NCBI GenBank assembly: GCA_018261615.1
Contig: JAGTSE010000011.1
Location: forward strand, 1-64,000
Source: Pseudomonadota bacterium
GTDB taxonomy: Bacteria; Pseudomonadota; Gammaproteobacteria; Enterobacterales; Enterobacteriaceae
Length of the DNA: 64,000 nucleotides
Direction of reading: 5' to 3'
This document shows positions 8,741 to 21,846 of the stretch, one piece after another. A program made the position numbers and the translations under genes. The notes beneath the pieces are model-generated. The model was not told where the DNA came from, did not search any database, and worked only from the letters and a program-made list of their open reading frames with translations. Each line of letters begins with the position of its first letter. Positions within the stretch are counted from its first letter, which is position 1.

Positions 8741-9085
8741 TTAATGCTGTTCACCGAATAATCCTTTCAGAAAACGCTCCAGCGCGACGCGCGAACTGAA
8801 CCCGTGCGGAATGCCGTAATGCTGCTGGGAATCGCCGCCTAAATAGAGCGGGAAATTCTGGTAGTGATCGCACAACTTGATGTCCGAAGCAGGCTCCGCG
8901 AGCGACGAACTGCGTTCTTTCAGCGTGGGGTGGATCACTAGCGCCGTACGGCCCATTCGCGCTTCGCGGTTCACATAAACATAATTTTCACCGCGACAAT
9001 AACCATAGGTTTTTGGCGTCGCCACATCCATTGTAAATCCCACGTTTTCCAGAACGCGTGCCACTTCATCGGGTCTTAAATACAT
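8741..9085 (-). CDS. ygaC: YgaC, DUF2002 protein
   Basis: A 114-residue soluble protein matching the DUF2002 family member YgaC. It begins [17 protein letters not shown] and contains the conserved [19 protein letters not shown] block. No signal peptide or membrane segment is visible. E. coli ygaC is reported to be Fur-regulated with no known biochemical role. It is convergent to alaE and divergent from ygaM, the same arrangement as in E. coli. Confidence 0.9.
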   Translation of the reverse strand: MYLRPDEVARVLENVGFTMDVATPKTYGYCRGENYVYVNREARMGRTALVIHPTLKERSSSLAEPASDIKLCDHYQNFPLYLGGDSQQHYGIPHGFSSRVALERFLKGLFGEQH

Positions 9086-9247
9086 AGATTTTCCTCGTCA
9101 TCTCCTTACAGCCTCGCCACCTTACATGACTAAGCATTGACCGTGATTCAGAAAATTCCACAAACGGACGTGAAAGAGTTGATTACCGTCAGGCCTGAAA
9201 AATTATGGTCTAAACTAAAATTCATATCAGAAACGAGGGAGGATCCT

Positions 9248-9574
9248 ATGTTTAACAGACCGAATCGCCGTGATGTTAATGAAGGTATCGAGAATATCAA
9301 CAACGATATCAAGCAATTAGCCGATAGTCTTGAAGAGGTTCTTAAATCCTGGGGCAGTGACGCCAAAGACGAAGCGGAAAGTGCGCGTCGTAAAGCGCAA
9401 GCTCTGTTAAAAGAGACCCGCGCACGTATGCATGACCGCAACCGTGTGCAACAAGTCGCACGAGACGCCGTGGGTTGCGCAGATACCTTTGTAAAAGACA
9501 ACCCCTGGTGCAGCGTTGGTGCTGCCGCCGCCATTGGTATTTTCGTGGGCGCGCTACTCAGTTTGCGTCGCTAA
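9248..9574 (+). CDS. ygaM: YgaM, ribosome-associated DUF883 membrane protein
   Basis: A 108-residue DUF883 (ElaB/YqjD/YgaM) family protein. The start at 9248 is chosen for its GAGGAGG site and because the protein then begins MFNRPNRRDVNEG. A charged coiled-coil region (about residues 12-85) is followed by one C-terminal hydrophobic helix with the glycine pattern AAAAIGIFVGALLSLRR, which anchors it in the inner membrane. Paralogues bind stationary-phase ribosomes at the membrane; the same is inferred here. Confidence 0.9.
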   Translation: MFNRPNRRDVNEGIENINNDIKQLADSLEEVLKSWGSDAKDEAESARRKAQALLKETRARMHDRNRVQQVARDAVGCADTFVKDNPWCSVGAAAAIGIFVGALLSLRR

Positions 9575-9593
9575 ACCCGCTCTTTTTGCAAAA

Positions 9594-9627
9594 CCTCTGC
9601 CTGGTTAACCCGCGCAGGGGCTTTTTA
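9594..9627 (+). terminator. Rho-independent terminator after ygaM
   Basis: CCTCTGC pairs with GCAGGGG (one G-T pair) and is followed by CTTTTTATT. Confidence 0.75.
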
Positions 9628-9719
9628 TTAGCCATTGCATCGCGGTATTCTGCGTAAAATTCGTACAACCCCCCCTTACCCATTCCCTCCATCCTTTGAA
9701 TAAAGTCCATGATGAATTC

Positions 9720-9765
9720 CTATATATTGTGTGGTTGATTATTTTAATAACCACATCTAGTATTC
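9720..9765 (+). promoter_or_regulatory. Candidate NrdR boxes before nrdHIEF
   Basis: Two sites related to the NrdR consensus (acaCwATATaTwGtgt) occur at 9720-9734 (CTATATATTGTGTGG) and 9750-9765 (ACCACATCTAGTATTC), about three helical turns apart. Paired NrdR boxes with this spacing are typical before nrd operons. The second match is imperfect. Confidence 0.5.
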
Positions 9766-9837
9766 TTTTCAGTAGCACACACACTAACTGACGCGAACCT
9801 TCGCGCCGTTCCTTCATTTTAAACTGGAATACGAATT

Positions 9838-10083
9838 ATGCGCATTACTATTTACACTCGAAATGATTGTGTTCAGTGCCACGCCACGAAACGTGCCATG
9901 GAAAACCGGGGCCTGGCGTTCGAAATGGTGAACGTTGACCATGTACCTGAAGCGGCCGATGAGCTTCGAGTGATGGGCTTTCGTCAGTTACCGGTGGTTG
10001 TCGCCGGGGAAACACGCTGGTCCGGCTTTCGCCCGGATATGATCAACCGCCTGCACAGCACCCCCAGCGTGGCCAGCGCATGA
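9838..10083 (+). CDS. nrdH: Glutaredoxin-like NrdH
   Basis: An 81-residue redoxin that supplies electrons to the class Ib ribonucleotide reductase. The redox motif is CVQC at residues 11-14 and the cis-proline loop is FRQLPVV. The C-terminal WSGFRPDMI segment is characteristic of NrdH and favours reduction by thioredoxin reductase. It is the first gene of nrdHIEF and overlaps nrdI by four bases. Expression is expected under iron limitation or oxidative stress, with NrdR and Fur as known regulators in E. coli. Confidence 0.95.
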   Translation: MRITIYTRNDCVQCHATKRAMENRGLAFEMVNVDHVPEAADELRVMGFRQLPVVVAGETRWSGFRPDMINRLHSTPSVASA

Positions 10084-10462
10084 GTAACCTCGTCTACTTC
10101 TCCAGCAGCTCCGAAAATACGCAGCGCTTTATTACGCGTCTTGGGTTGCCGGCGGTGCGCATTCCGCTCAATGAGCGGGAACGCATCCAGGTAGACGAAC
10201 CTTTTATCCTTATAGTGCCCAGTTATGGCGGCGGCGGAACGGCAGGCACGGTTCCCCGCCAGGTGATCCGTTTTTTAAACGATCCGCACAATCGATCGTT
10301 GATTCGTGGCGTGATCGCCGCAGGTAACCGGAATTTTGGCGAAGCATACGGTCGCGCAGGCGATGTGGTATCGCAGAAATGCGGCGTGCCGTATCTCTAC
10401 CGCTTTGAGCTGATGGGTACGCTGCAGGACATCGACAATGTGCGTAAAGGAGTGAGCGAATT

Positions 10463-10490
<28 letters not shown>
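10080..10490 (+). CDS. nrdI: Flavodoxin-like NrdI
   Basis: A 136-residue flavodoxin-like protein with the FMN phosphate loop near the N-terminus ([11 protein letters not shown]). Glycine-rich loops at about residues 48-56 ([10 protein letters not shown]) and 81-88 (GNRNFGEA) also contact the flavin. NrdI delivers an oxidant to NrdF to assemble the Mn(III)2-tyrosyl radical cofactor. It overlaps nrdH by 4 bp and nrdE by 28 bp, so translation is coupled along the operon. Confidence 0.95.
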
Positions 10491-13580
<3,090 letters not shown>

Positions 13581-13589
13581 CCGCCCGCT

Positions 13590-13610
13590 CCTCTCCCTTT
13601 CCGGGAGAGG
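13590..13610 (+). terminator. Hairpin after nrdF
   Basis: CCTCTCCC and GGGAGAGG form a perfect 8-bp stem with a five-base loop, ten bases past the nrdF stop. No T tract follows, so it may be a weak terminator or an mRNA 3'-end stabiliser. Confidence 0.55.
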
Positions 13611-13967
13611 AATATTCCTGCCAATATTCTTTTTAAAAAAACCACCTACGAAAAAGGTTATTGCCATTATAATAATATCTACGCATTCTTCGGCATAATA
13701 TTCAAACAGGCACTACACTGTAATTTCCTTGTCATTTTCACCTGAAGCACACCATTTCAGGTGCGATTTCTCGACGAATACGAAAAAATCATCATCCACC
13801 GTCAGCCCTTACCTCATGGGAAATAGAGGCGATTCTGCAAACACCAAATTCCGCAGGCCCGGCAATTGAGGGTTGTCTCAGATTCTGAGTATGTTAGGGT
13901 ATAGCCAGTAAATTATTATCACCAGGTATTATATCGACACAATAAATAACAGGAACTCTTTTATTGA
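13611..13967 (+). promoter_or_regulatory. proU upstream regulatory region
   Basis: About 360 bp with no ORF. The first 100 bp are very AT-rich with bent-DNA-like A and T tracts, and the last 100 bp before proV contain a stretch of GTATAGCC-AATTATTATC type. In E. coli the osmotic proU promoters and H-NS regulatory elements lie in this position. I infer the same here but cannot place the -35/-10 boxes with confidence. Confidence 0.5.
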
Positions 13968-15170
13968 ATGGCAATTAAATTAGAAGTAAAGAATCTATAT
14001 AAAATATTTGGCGAGCATCCACAGCGAGCTTTCAAATATATTGAAAAAGGACTTTCAAAAGAAACGATTCTGGAAAAAACGGGGCTATCGCTTGGCGTTA
14101 AAGACGCCAGTCTGGCCATTGAAGAAGGCGAGATATTTGTCATCATGGGGTTATCCGGATCGGGTAAATCCACTATGGTACGCCTTCTCAATCGCCTGAT
14201 TGAACCCACCCGCGGACAGGTACTGATTGATGGCGTGGATATTGCCAGAATATCAGACGCCGAATTACGCGAGGTGCGCAGGAAAAAGATTGCGATGGTC
14301 TTTCAGTCGTTTGCGTTAATGCCCCATATGACGGTACTGGATAATACCGCATTTGGTATGGAATTAGCGGGAATTGCACCGCAGACGCGGCAGGAAAAAG
14401 CGCTCGACGTCCTGCGTCAGGTCGGGCTGGAAAATTATGCGCACGCGTATCCGGATGAACTCTCCGGCGGTATGCGCCAGCGTGTTGGCCTGGCACGCGC
14501 ATTAGCCATTAATCCGGACATTCTATTAATGGATGAAGCCTTCTCGGCGCTCGATCCTTTAATTCGTACGGAAATGCAGGATGAACTAGTAAAACTGCAA
14601 GCGAAACATCAACGTACCATCGTGTTTATTTCCCACGATCTGGATGAAGCCATGCGTATTGGCGACCGGATTGCCATTATGCAAAACGGCGAAGTGGTAC
14701 AGGTCGGTACGCCGGATGAAATATTGAATAATCCGGCCAATGATTATGTGCGCACTTTCTTCCGCGGTGTGGATATTAGCCAAGTGTTTAGCGCGAAAGA
14801 TATTGCGCGTCGAACGCCAGTCGGTTTGATCCGTAAAACGCCTGGTTTCGGCCCGCGCTCGGCGCTGAAACTGTTGCAGGATGAAGACCGTGAATACGGT
14901 TATGTGATTGAACGCGGCAATAAATTTGTCGGCATTGTCTCCATCGACTCCCTGAAATCGGCGCTTAGCCAGAATCAGGGCATCGAAGCAGCGTTAATTG
15001 ACTCCCCGCTTGCGGTGGAGGCGGAAACGCCGCTCAGCGAGTTGCTCTCCCATGTTGGACAGGCGCCCTGCGCCGTGCCGGTCGTCGGTGAAGAACAACA
15101 ATACGTGGGCATCATCTCGAAACGGATGCTGCTACAGGCTTTAGATCGCGAGGGAGCAAACAATGGCTGA
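13968..15170 (+). CDS. proV: Glycine betaine/proline ABC transporter ATPase ProV
   Basis: A 400-residue ATP-binding subunit of the ProU osmoprotectant importer. Walker [10 protein letters not shown] is at residues 61-69, the signature [16 protein letters not shown] lies mid-protein, and Walker B is [12 protein letters not shown]. Two CBS-type sensor domains occupy about residues 280-390, which tune activity to ionic strength. Length equals E. coli ProV. It overlaps proW by 8 bp. Regulation is osmotic in E. coli, with H-NS acting upstream and inside proV. Confidence 0.97.
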   Translation: MAIKLEVKNLYKIFGEHPQRAFKYIEKGLSKETILEKTGLSLGVKDASLAIEEGEIFVIMGLSGSGKSTMVRLLNRLIEPTRGQVLIDGVDIARISDAELREVRRKKIAMVFQSFALMPHMTVLDNTAFGMELAGIAPQTRQEKALDVLRQVGLENYAHAYPDELSGGMRQRVGLARALAINPDILLMDEAFSALDPLIRTEMQDELVKLQAKHQRTIVFISHDLDEAMRIGDRIAIMQNGEVVQVGTPDEILNNPANDYVRTFFRGVDISQVFSAKDIARRTPVGLIRKTPGFGPRSALKLLQDEDREYGYVIERGNKFVGIVSIDSLKSALSQNQGIEAALIDSPLAVEAETPLSELLSHVGQAPCAVPVVGEEQQYVGIISKRMLLQALDREGANNG

Positions 15171-16227
15171 TCAAAATAACCCGTGGGATAGCGCGCCAGT
15201 AACCGATAGCGCGGTGCAATCCGCAGATGCCTGGGGCGGCGGTTCTGCCACGCCCACCGACGGCAGCGGCACCGACTGGCTGCACAGTGCCCCCACGCCC
15301 GCGCCGGAACATTTCAATATTATGGATCCATTCCATAAGACGCTGATCCCGCTGGATAGTTGGGTAACGCAGGGGATCGACTGGGTCGTCATGCACTTCC
15401 GCCCGGTATTCCAGGGGATCCGTATCCCTATCGACTATATCCTGAGCACTTTCCAGCAACTGCTACTGGGGATGCCTGCGCCGGTCGCGATTATCGTGTT
15501 CTCACTGATCGCCTGGCAGATGAGCAGTGCCGGAATGGGGATTACCACGCTGGTATCGCTGATTGCCATTGGTGCCATTGGCGCCTGGTCGCAGGCGATG
15601 GTCACGCTGGCGCTGGTGCTGACCGCTCTGCTGTTCTGCGTGATGATCGGTTTGCCGCTGGGGATCTGGCTGGCGCGTAGCCCACGGGCTTCGAAAATCA
15701 TTCGCCCGCTGCTGGATGCCATGCAGACCACGCCGGCGTTTGTTTACCTGGTGCCGATTGTGATGCTATTTGGTATCGGCAACGTGCCGGGCGTGGTGGT
15801 GACGATTATCTTCGCCCTGCCGCCGGTGGTGCGTCTGACAATCCTCGGTATTAACCAGGTTCCGGCGGATTTGATTGAAGCTTCACGTTCATTTGGCGCC
15901 AGCCCGCGTCAGATGTTATTCAAAGTACAGTTACCACTGGCCATGCCTACCATTATGGCGGGAATTAACCAAACGCTAATGCTTGCCCTATCCATGGTAG
16001 TGATCGCCTCGATGATCGCCGTTGGCGGGCTTGGCCAGATGGTGCTGCGCGGTATTGGCCGCCTCGATATGGGGCTGGCGACCGTCGGCGGCGTTGGGAT
16101 CGTGATCCTCGCCATCATTCTCGACCGCCTGACGCAGGCTGTCGGCCGCGATTCTCGCAGCCGCGGAAATCGTCGCTGGTATCAAACCGGCCCGCTGGGT
16201 CTGCTGACCCGTCCATTCACAAAATAA
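15163..16227 (+). CDS. proW: Glycine betaine/proline ABC transporter permease ProW
   Basis: A 354-residue inner-membrane permease. A hydrophilic N-terminal tail of about 100 residues, rich in Asp, Ser and Thr, precedes the first membrane helix; this long periplasmic tail is a ProW hallmark. The EAA loop, which contacts ProV, reads [23 protein letters not shown] at about residues 236-258. The ATG lies inside the end of proV, indicating translational coupling. proX follows after 71 bp. Confidence 0.97.
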   Translation: MADQNNPWDSAPVTDSAVQSADAWGGGSATPTDGSGTDWLHSAPTPAPEHFNIMDPFHKTLIPLDSWVTQGIDWVVMHFRPVFQGIRIPIDYILSTFQQLLLGMPAPVAIIVFSLIAWQMSSAGMGITTLVSLIAIGAIGAWSQAMVTLALVLTALLFCVMIGLPLGIWLARSPRASKIIRPLLDAMQTTPAFVYLVPIVMLFGIGNVPGVVVTIIFALPPVVRLTILGINQVPADLIEASRSFGASPRQMLFKVQLPLAMPTIMAGINQTLMLALSMVVIASMIAVGGLGQMVLRGIGRLDMGLATVGGVGIVILAIILDRLTQAVGRDSRSRGNRRWYQTGPLGLLTRPFTK

Positions 16228-16298
16228 ACCTGTTTCCCGGCGCTCAGCGCCGGGTCGACACATCCTACCTGAACAATCCTGAACAATAAGGAACAACG

Positions 16299-17294
16299 AT
16301 GCGACATAGCGTACTTTTTGCCACAGCGTTTGCCACCCTTGTCTCTACCAGCACATTTGCTGCAGACCTGCCCGGCAAAGGCATCACCGTACAGCCCTTC
16401 CAGAGCACCATTTCTGAAGAAAGCTTCCAGACGCTGCTGGTCAGCCGCGGGCTGGAAAAACTCGGCTATACGGTGAATAAACCGAGTGAAGTGGATTACA
16501 ACGTCGGTTACACCTCCCTTGCCGCTGGTGACGTCACCTTTACTGCCATTAACTGGCAGCCGCTGCATGACGACATGTATGCCGCTGCGGGCGGTGACAG
16601 TAAGTTCTACCGTTCCGGGGTGTTTGTCACCGGCGCGGCGCAGGGTTACTTGATCGATAAGAAAACCGCCGAGCAATACCACATTAAAAGCATCGATCAG
16701 CTTAAAGATCCGAAAATCGCCAAACTGTTCGACACCAATGGCGACGGCAAAGCTGATCTGACCGGCTGCACGCCCGGCTGGGGCTGTGAAGCGGTGATTA
16801 ATCACCAGATCAATGCTTACGGCCTGAGCAACACCGTAGTGCATAATCAGGGCAATTATGCTGCAATGATGGCGGACACTATTACCCGCTTTAAAGAAGG
16901 TAAACCGGTGCTTTATTACACCTGGACACCCTACTGGGTGAGCGATGTGCTGAAACCGGGTAAAGATGTGGTCTGGTTGCAGGTACCGTTCTCTTCCCTG
17001 CCGGGTAAGCAGAAAGATATCGACACCAAACTGCCGAACGGCATGAACTATGGCTTCCCGGTGAACACCATGCACATTGTCGCCAACAAAGCCTGGGCGG
17101 AGAAAAACCCGGCAGCGGCGAAATTGTTCTCGGTGATGAAGTTGCCTATCGCTGACATCAATGCGCAGAATGCGATGATGCATGACGGCAAAGCCTCTGA
17201 AGCGGATATCCAGGGTCATGTTGACGGCTGGATCAAAGCCCACCAGCAGCAGTTTGACGGCTGGGTAAAAGAAGCGCTGGCCGCGCAGAAGTAA
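16299..17294 (+). CDS. proX: Glycine betaine-binding periplasmic protein ProX
   Basis: A 331-residue periplasmic binding protein that captures glycine betaine and proline betaine for ProVW. A Sec signal peptide occupies residues 1-21 with cleavage at [10 protein letters not shown]. Tryptophans in [14 protein letters not shown] and GWGCE supply the aromatic box that binds the quaternary ammonium group. The two cysteines in GCTPGWGCE probably form a disulfide. AAGGAACA precedes the start. A REP-type hairpin follows the stop. Confidence 0.97.
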   Translation: MRHSVLFATAFATLVSTSTFAADLPGKGITVQPFQSTISEESFQTLLVSRGLEKLGYTVNKPSEVDYNVGYTSLAAGDVTFTAINWQPLHDDMYAAAGGDSKFYRSGVFVTGAAQGYLIDKKTAEQYHIKSIDQLKDPKIAKLFDTNGDGKADLTGCTPGWGCEAVINHQINAYGLSNTVVHNQGNYAAMMADTITRFKEGKPVLYYTWTPYWVSDVLKPGKDVVWLQVPFSSLPGKQKDIDTKLPNGMNYGFPVNTMHIVANKAWAEKNPAAAKLFSVMKLPIADINAQNAMMHDGKASEADIQGHVDGWIKAHQQQFDGWVKEALAAQK

Positions 17295-17306
17295 ATCCCC
17301 TCGAAT

Positions 17307-17352
17307 AAAGCGCCATTCGGTTTATGCCGGATGGCGCTTTCGCTTATCCGGC
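17307..17352 (+). repeat. REP element and hairpin after proX
   Basis: AAAGCGCCAT (17307-17316) pairs with ATGGCGCTTT (17331-17340). The overlapping segment 17326-17352 reads GCCGGATGGCG...TTATCCGGC, the classic enterobacterial REP palindrome. Such elements stabilise upstream mRNA or assist termination. Confidence 0.75.
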
Positions 17353-17540
17353 CAGCGCGCGATATAGCGCCAGAGTTGCACATTCAGGCACAGCACTCAG
17401 ACCGGTTAAGACTGTGCCGCCATTCGGCAATCAACGCGCCATCGGCTCTCCCCACGATGACTGCACAAATAACAACATGCCCTCTCAAGCGATTGACTAT
17501 GATAGGTTTCTAAAAAAACCATTACCTGACTGCGCATTCT

Positions 17541-18728
17541 ATGACAACACAAGCAAACCACGTTCTTAGCCCGGCGCTGATCGTGCTGATGTCCGTCGCC
17601 ACGGGCCTTGCGGTCGCCAGCAATTACTATGCGCAACCGCTGCTCGATACCATCGCTCATGCCTTTTCGCTGTCGCCTAATCAGGCGGGCTTTATTGTCA
17701 CCGCCGCCCAGCTTGGCTATGCCGCTGGCCTGCTGTTTCTGGTGCCGCTCGGCGATATGTTTGAGCGGCGAACGCTCATTGTGGTGATGACGATGCTGTC
17801 GGCGGGTGGCATGTTGATTACCGCCGGTAGTTCGTCGCTGAGCTTCATGATCCTCGGCACTGCGCTGACCGGGCTATTTTCCGTCGTCGCGCAGATCCTC
17901 GTGCCGCTGGCCGCAACATTAGCCACGCCGGATAAACGCGGCAAAGTGGTCGGCACCATCATGAGCGGGCTGCTGCTGGGGATTTTACTGGCGCGCACCA
18001 TTGCCGGATTGCTCGCCAGTCTCGGCGGCTGGCGCACGGTTTATTGGGTCGCCAGCGTACTAATGGTGCTGATGGCGCTGGCGCTGTGGCGCGGTCTGCC
18101 GAAGCTTAAACAGGAAACGCACCTCAATTATCCGCAATTACTGGGCTCTGTTTTTACTCTGTTCGCAGGTGATAAAGTGCTGCGCACCCGCGCCCTGCTC
18201 GGCTGCCTGAGTTTCGCCAACTTCAGTATTCTGTGGACGTCGATGGCGTTTCTGCTGGCCTCGCCACCGTTCAACTTCTCCGAAGCAGTAATCGGTTTGT
18301 TCGGCCTGGTCGGCGCGGCGGGCGCATTAGGCGCGCGTCAGGCCGGTGGCCTGGCGGATCGCGGTAAATCGCACCTCACCACCACGGGCGGTCTGATATT
18401 GCTGCTGCTTTCATGGGTAACCATTTGGCTTGGCCACAGCTCGGTTATCGCGCTGATTATTGGCATCATCGTGCTGGATCTCACCGTGCAAGGCGTGCAT
18501 ATCACCAACCAGACGGTGATTTACCGCATCAAACCGGATGCGCGTAACCGCCTGACCGCCGGTTATATGACTAGCTACTTTATTGGCGGTGCGGCAGGTT
18601 CGTTGATCTCGGCCTCCGCCTGGCAGCATGCGGGCTGGACGGGCGTCTGCGCAGCGGGCGGTACGCTGGCGCTGTTGAATCTACTGGTCTGGTGGCGAGG
18701 ATTTCACCGCCAGCAAGTGGCGAGGTAA
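17541..18728 (+). CDS. ygaY: MFS transporter YgaY
   Basis: A 395-residue major facilitator with about 12 hydrophobic segments. It has the family sequence SNYYAQPLLDTIAHAF near the N-terminus and the loop motif GDMFERRTLIV between helices 2 and 3. It is the intact counterpart of ygaY, which is annotated as a pseudogene in E. coli K-12, and occupies the same place between proX and ygaZ. The substrate is unknown; relatives are grouped with drug and sugar-efflux permeases. No frameshift is present. Confidence 0.85.
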   Translation: MTTQANHVLSPALIVLMSVATGLAVASNYYAQPLLDTIAHAFSLSPNQAGFIVTAAQLGYAAGLLFLVPLGDMFERRTLIVVMTMLSAGGMLITAGSSSLSFMILGTALTGLFSVVAQILVPLAATLATPDKRGKVVGTIMSGLLLGILLARTIAGLLASLGGWRTVYWVASVLMVLMALALWRGLPKLKQETHLNYPQLLGSVFTLFAGDKVLRTRALLGCLSFANFSILWTSMAFLLASPPFNFSEAVIGLFGLVGAAGALGARQAGGLADRGKSHLTTTGGLILLLLSWVTIWLGHSSVIALIIGIIVLDLTVQGVHITNQTVIYRIKPDARNRLTAGYMTSYFIGGAAGSLISASAWQHAGWTGVCAAGGTLALLNLLVWWRGFHRQQVAR

Positions 18729-18850
18729 GCAAGCGCTCACATTTATACCATTCCACTAAAAACCGGGTGTTAACGAGTCCCTCAGTCTGTTAAGGTTATA
18801 GGACTTGTTTATCCCGGTTATATTAACGTGGGTGATATATAACAAACACT

Positions 18851-19597
18851 ATGGATAGTTCAGCAATACCTCCAGACGCCGAGCCAGTGAGAGTAGCCAC
18901 GCTACAAGAAGGCATCAAAGACAGTCTTCCCATCGTTTTAAGCTACATCCCCGTTGCATTTGCCTTTGGTATGAATGCCAGTAAACTCGGTTTTTCTCCT
19001 CTCGAAAGCCTCTTTTTCTCCTGCATTATCTACGCGGGCGCCAGCCAGTTTGTCATTACCACCCTGCTTGCTGCGGGCAGCACCTTGTGGGTTGCCGCGC
19101 TGACCGTCATGGCGATGGATGTTCGCCATGTGCTGTATGGCCCATCGTTACGCAGCCGTATTCTGCAACCGCTTAAAAATCCGAAAACCGCGATCTGGGC
19201 CTTTGGCCTGACGGACGAAGTGTTTGCCGCCGCAACTGCCAAACTGGTGCGCGATAACCGTCGCTGGAGCGAAAACTGGATGATAGGTATCGCATTATTT
19301 TCATGGCTCTCCTGGGTCGCAGGAACGGTGCTGGGCGCATTTTCTGGCAGCGGCCTGCTGGAGGGATATCCGGCGGTTGAATCAGCGTTAGGTTTTATGT
19401 TGCCCGCTCTGTTTATGAGCTTCCTGCTGGCATCGTTCCAGCATCGCCAGACGCCGAGCGTCACCGTCGCGCTGCTTGGCGCGCTGGCCGGTTTAACGCT
19501 GTTCTCTATCCCTGCGGCGATCCTCGCCGGGATCGGTTCTGGCTGCGTTGCCGCGCTGGTACAGGCGTTTTATCAGGGTGTTCCCGATGAGGCATGA
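18851..19597 (+). CDS. ygaZ: Branched-chain amino acid exporter, large subunit YgaZ
   Basis: A 248-residue AzlC-family membrane protein that with YgaH exports L-valine (known for the E. coli pair). The family block [18 protein letters not shown] is at about residues 38-55, followed by YAGASQFV. Multiple hydrophobic helices fill the remainder. The coding end overlaps the ygaH start by 11 bp, typical of AzlC-AzlD pairs, so the subunits are translationally coupled. Confidence 0.93.
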   Translation: MDSSAIPPDAEPVRVATLQEGIKDSLPIVLSYIPVAFAFGMNASKLGFSPLESLFFSCIIYAGASQFVITTLLAAGSTLWVAALTVMAMDVRHVLYGPSLRSRILQPLKNPKTAIWAFGLTDEVFAAATAKLVRDNRRWSENWMIGIALFSWLSWVAGTVLGAFSGSGLLEGYPAVESALGFMLPALFMSFLLASFQHRQTPSVTVALLGALAGLTLFSIPAAILAGIGSGCVAALVQAFYQGVPDEA

Positions 19598-19922
19598 AAT
19601 TTTACTGCTCGGTCTGCTGGTAGGCTGCGTTAATTTTTTATTTCGCTATCTTCCTTTGCGCGTTCGCGTCGGGCGGCCAAATCCGACAAAACGCGGGGTT
19701 GCCGGCATCCTGCTGGACACCATCGGCATCGCCTCTATTTGTTCATTGCTGGTGGTGTCATGCGTACCAGAGATCATTCATGATGAGCGCCGCCTGCTGC
19801 CAACGCTGGTTGGCTTCGCGGTGCTGGGTCTGAGCTTCTGGAGAACACGTAGCATTATTCTCCCCACGCTACTGAGCGCACTTGCGTACGGAATCGCATG
19901 GAAACTGCTGACGGATGTATAG
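19587..19922 (+). CDS. ygaH: Branched-chain amino acid exporter, small subunit YgaH
   Basis: A 111-residue AzlD-family protein with four hydrophobic helices, the small partner of YgaZ. I chose the ATG at 19587 ([13 protein letters not shown]) because it gives exactly the length of E. coli YgaH. The conserved segment [17 protein letters not shown] lies in the second helix. Upstream in-frame starts at 19548 would only extend into ygaZ. Confidence 0.92.
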   Translation: MRHEILLLGLLVGCVNFLFRYLPLRVRVGRPNPTKRGVAGILLDTIGIASICSLLVVSCVPEIIHDERRLLPTLVGFAVLGLSFWRTRSIILPTLLSALAYGIAWKLLTDV

Positions 19923-20011
19923 ATAAGGCAAATTATTAGCAACAATAATACATTTACTTTATTTGTCACTGTCGTTACTATATCGACTGCAATTAATGAG
20001 GTCATACACAA

Positions 20012-20542
20012 ATGGATAGTTCGTTTACGCCCATAGAGCAAATGCTTAAGTTTCGCGCCAGCCGCTATGAGGATTTTCCGTTTCAGGAGATTTTGCTCAC
20101 CCGTCTTTGCATGCACATGCAGGGTAAGCTGCTGGAAAATCGCAACAAAATGCTGAAAGCGCAGGGTATTAACGAGACGTTGTTTATGGCATTGATCACG
20201 CTGGAGTCGCAGGAAAACCACAGCATTCAGCCGTCTGAATTGAGCAGCGCGCTGGGTTCTTCACGTACCAATGCCACACGTATCGCCGATGAGCTGGAAA
20301 AACGCGGCTGGATCGAGCGTCGCGAAAGCGATAATGACCGCCGCTGCCTGCATCTGCAACTGACTGATAAAGGTCACGAATTCCTGCGCCAGGTTCTGCC
20401 CCCGCAGCACAATTGTCTGCATCAACTGTGGTCTTCCCTGAGCGACTCGGAGAAAGTCCAGCTTGAGCAGATCACACGTAAGTTACTTACGCGTCTCGAC
20501 AAGATGGAAGAAGACGGCGTCATTCTTGAGGCGCTGCGCTAA
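20012..20542 (+). CDS. mprA: MarR-family repressor MprA (EmrR)
   Basis: A 176-residue winged-helix repressor of the emrRAB operon. The DNA-binding domain is central ([30 protein letters not shown]) with the wing [16 protein letters not shown]. Uncouplers and hydrophobic drugs release EmrR from DNA in E. coli. It is the first gene of the efflux operon; a hairpin between it and emrA may attenuate transcription into the pump genes. Confidence 0.95.
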   Translation: MDSSFTPIEQMLKFRASRYEDFPFQEILLTRLCMHMQGKLLENRNKMLKAQGINETLFMALITLESQENHSIQPSELSSALGSSRTNATRIADELEKRGWIERRESDNDRRCLHLQLTDKGHEFLRQVLPPQHNCLHQLWSSLSDSEKVQLEQITRKLLTRLDKMEEDGVILEALR

Positions 20543-20583
20543 CGCGATAAGCCGCTCGAATATCCAGGATATAAGAATATAAG

Positions 20584-20607
20584 GGCCAGCCTGATGCTGG
20601 CCTTTCT
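20584..20607 (+). terminator. Hairpin between mprA and emrA
   Basis: GGCCAGC and GCTGGCC form a perfect 7-bp stem with a five-base loop followed by TTTCTG. It could partially terminate transcription so that mprA is made in excess over emrAB. Confidence 0.65.
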
Positions 20608-20658
20608 GACAGAAGGTCGGCTATGTCGACATCAAATAATTAGATCGTGGAGAAAAGC

Positions 20659-21831
20659 ATGAGCGCAAATGCGGAGAGTCATCCCCCGCAGCAACCGGTC
20701 AAAAAGAGAGGCAAGCGTAAAGGTGCCCTTCTAATGCTGACCTTGCTCTTTATTGTTATTGCCGTGGCATATGGAATTTATTGGTTTTTGGTACTGCGTC
20801 ATTATGAAGAAACCGATGACGCTTATGTAGCAGGGAACCAAGTGCAAATCATGGCGCAGGTATCCGGCAGCGTGACGAAAGTCTGGGCTGACAATACCGA
20901 TTTTGTAAAACAGGGAGATGTACTGGTTACGCTGGATGCCACCGATGCGCAGCAGGCGTTTGAAAAAGCGCAGACTGCACTGGCAAGCAGCGTTCGTCAA
21001 ACCCGCCAGTCGATGATCAATAGCAAGCAATTGCTGGCGAGCATCGAGGTGAAAAAAACCGCCCTCACCCAGGCGCAGAGCGATTTAAACCGCCGTATTC
21101 CGCTGGGCAGCGCCAATTTGATTGGCCGCGAAGAGTTGCAACACGCCCGTGATGCTGTGACCAGCGCGCAGGCCGATCTGGACGTGGCCATTCAGCAATA
21201 CAACGCCAACCAGGCGATCGTGCTCGATACCCGTCTGGAAGATCAACCGGCCGTTAAGCAGGCTGCGACGGAAGTCCGCAATAGCTGGCTGGCGCTGCAA
21301 CGTACGAAAATCGTCAGCCCGATCACCGGCTACGTTTCGCGTCGCGCGGTACAGCCTGGCGCGCAAATCAGCCCGACCACCGCATTAATGGCCGTTGTTC
21401 CGGCCACCAATTTGTGGGTGGACGCTAACTTCAAAGAGACACAACTTGCGCATATGCGTATTGGCCAGACAGCTACCGTGGTTAGCGACATCTATGGCGA
21501 TGAAGTGACCTACAGCGGGAAAGTGGTCGGCCTCGATATGGGCACCGGTAGCGCGTTCTCACTGCTGCCTGCGCAAAACGCTACCGGTAACTGGATTAAA
21601 GTGGTTCAGCGCCTGCCGGTACGTGTTGAACTGGACGCCAAACAACTTGCCGCACATCCACTGCGTATTGGTCTCTCAACGCTGGTGAAGATCGATACCG
21701 CCGATCGTGAAGGTCAGGTACTGGCAAGCCAGGTACGCAGCAGCCCGGCGTATGAAAGCAACGCACGGGAGATTAGCCTTGAGCCGGTCAACACGCGGAT
21801 CGAAAACATCGTGAAAGCCAACGCCGGTTAA
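20659..21831 (+). CDS. emrA: Multidrug efflux membrane fusion protein EmrA
   Basis: A 390-residue periplasmic adaptor linking EmrB to TolC. The ATG at 20659 is used instead of the GTG at 20647 because GGAG precedes it and the length equals E. coli EmrA. One transmembrane helix lies at about residues 26-46. A lipoyl-like half motif (VTKVWADNTDFVKQGDVL), a long coiled coil (about 95-210) and the second lipoyl half (ITGYVSRRAVQPGAQ) follow. Known substrates in E. coli are uncouplers and hydrophobic antibiotics. Confidence 0.96.
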   Translation: MSANAESHPPQQPVKKRGKRKGALLMLTLLFIVIAVAYGIYWFLVLRHYEETDDAYVAGNQVQIMAQVSGSVTKVWADNTDFVKQGDVLVTLDATDAQQAFEKAQTALASSVRQTRQSMINSKQLLASIEVKKTALTQAQSDLNRRIPLGSANLIGREELQHARDAVTSAQADLDVAIQQYNANQAIVLDTRLEDQPAVKQAATEVRNSWLALQRTKIVSPITGYVSRRAVQPGAQISPTTALMAVVPATNLWVDANFKETQLAHMRIGQTATVVSDIYGDEVTYSGKVVGLDMGTGSAFSLLPAQNATGNWIKVVQRLPVRVELDAKQLAAHPLRIGLSTLVKIDTADREGQVLASQVRSSPAYESNAREISLEPVNTRIENIVKANAG

Positions 21832-21846
21832 TCTGAGGTGAGTGCA

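Noticed and set aside
13620..13700. AT-rich region after nrdF as an insertion remnant
   Set aside because: No inverted ends or transposase fragments; AT-richness is expected for the H-NS-controlled proU regulatory region.
16182..17243. 353-codon minus-strand frame opposite proX
   Set aside because: Antisense shadow of proX, which has a complete signal peptide and ligand-binding residues.
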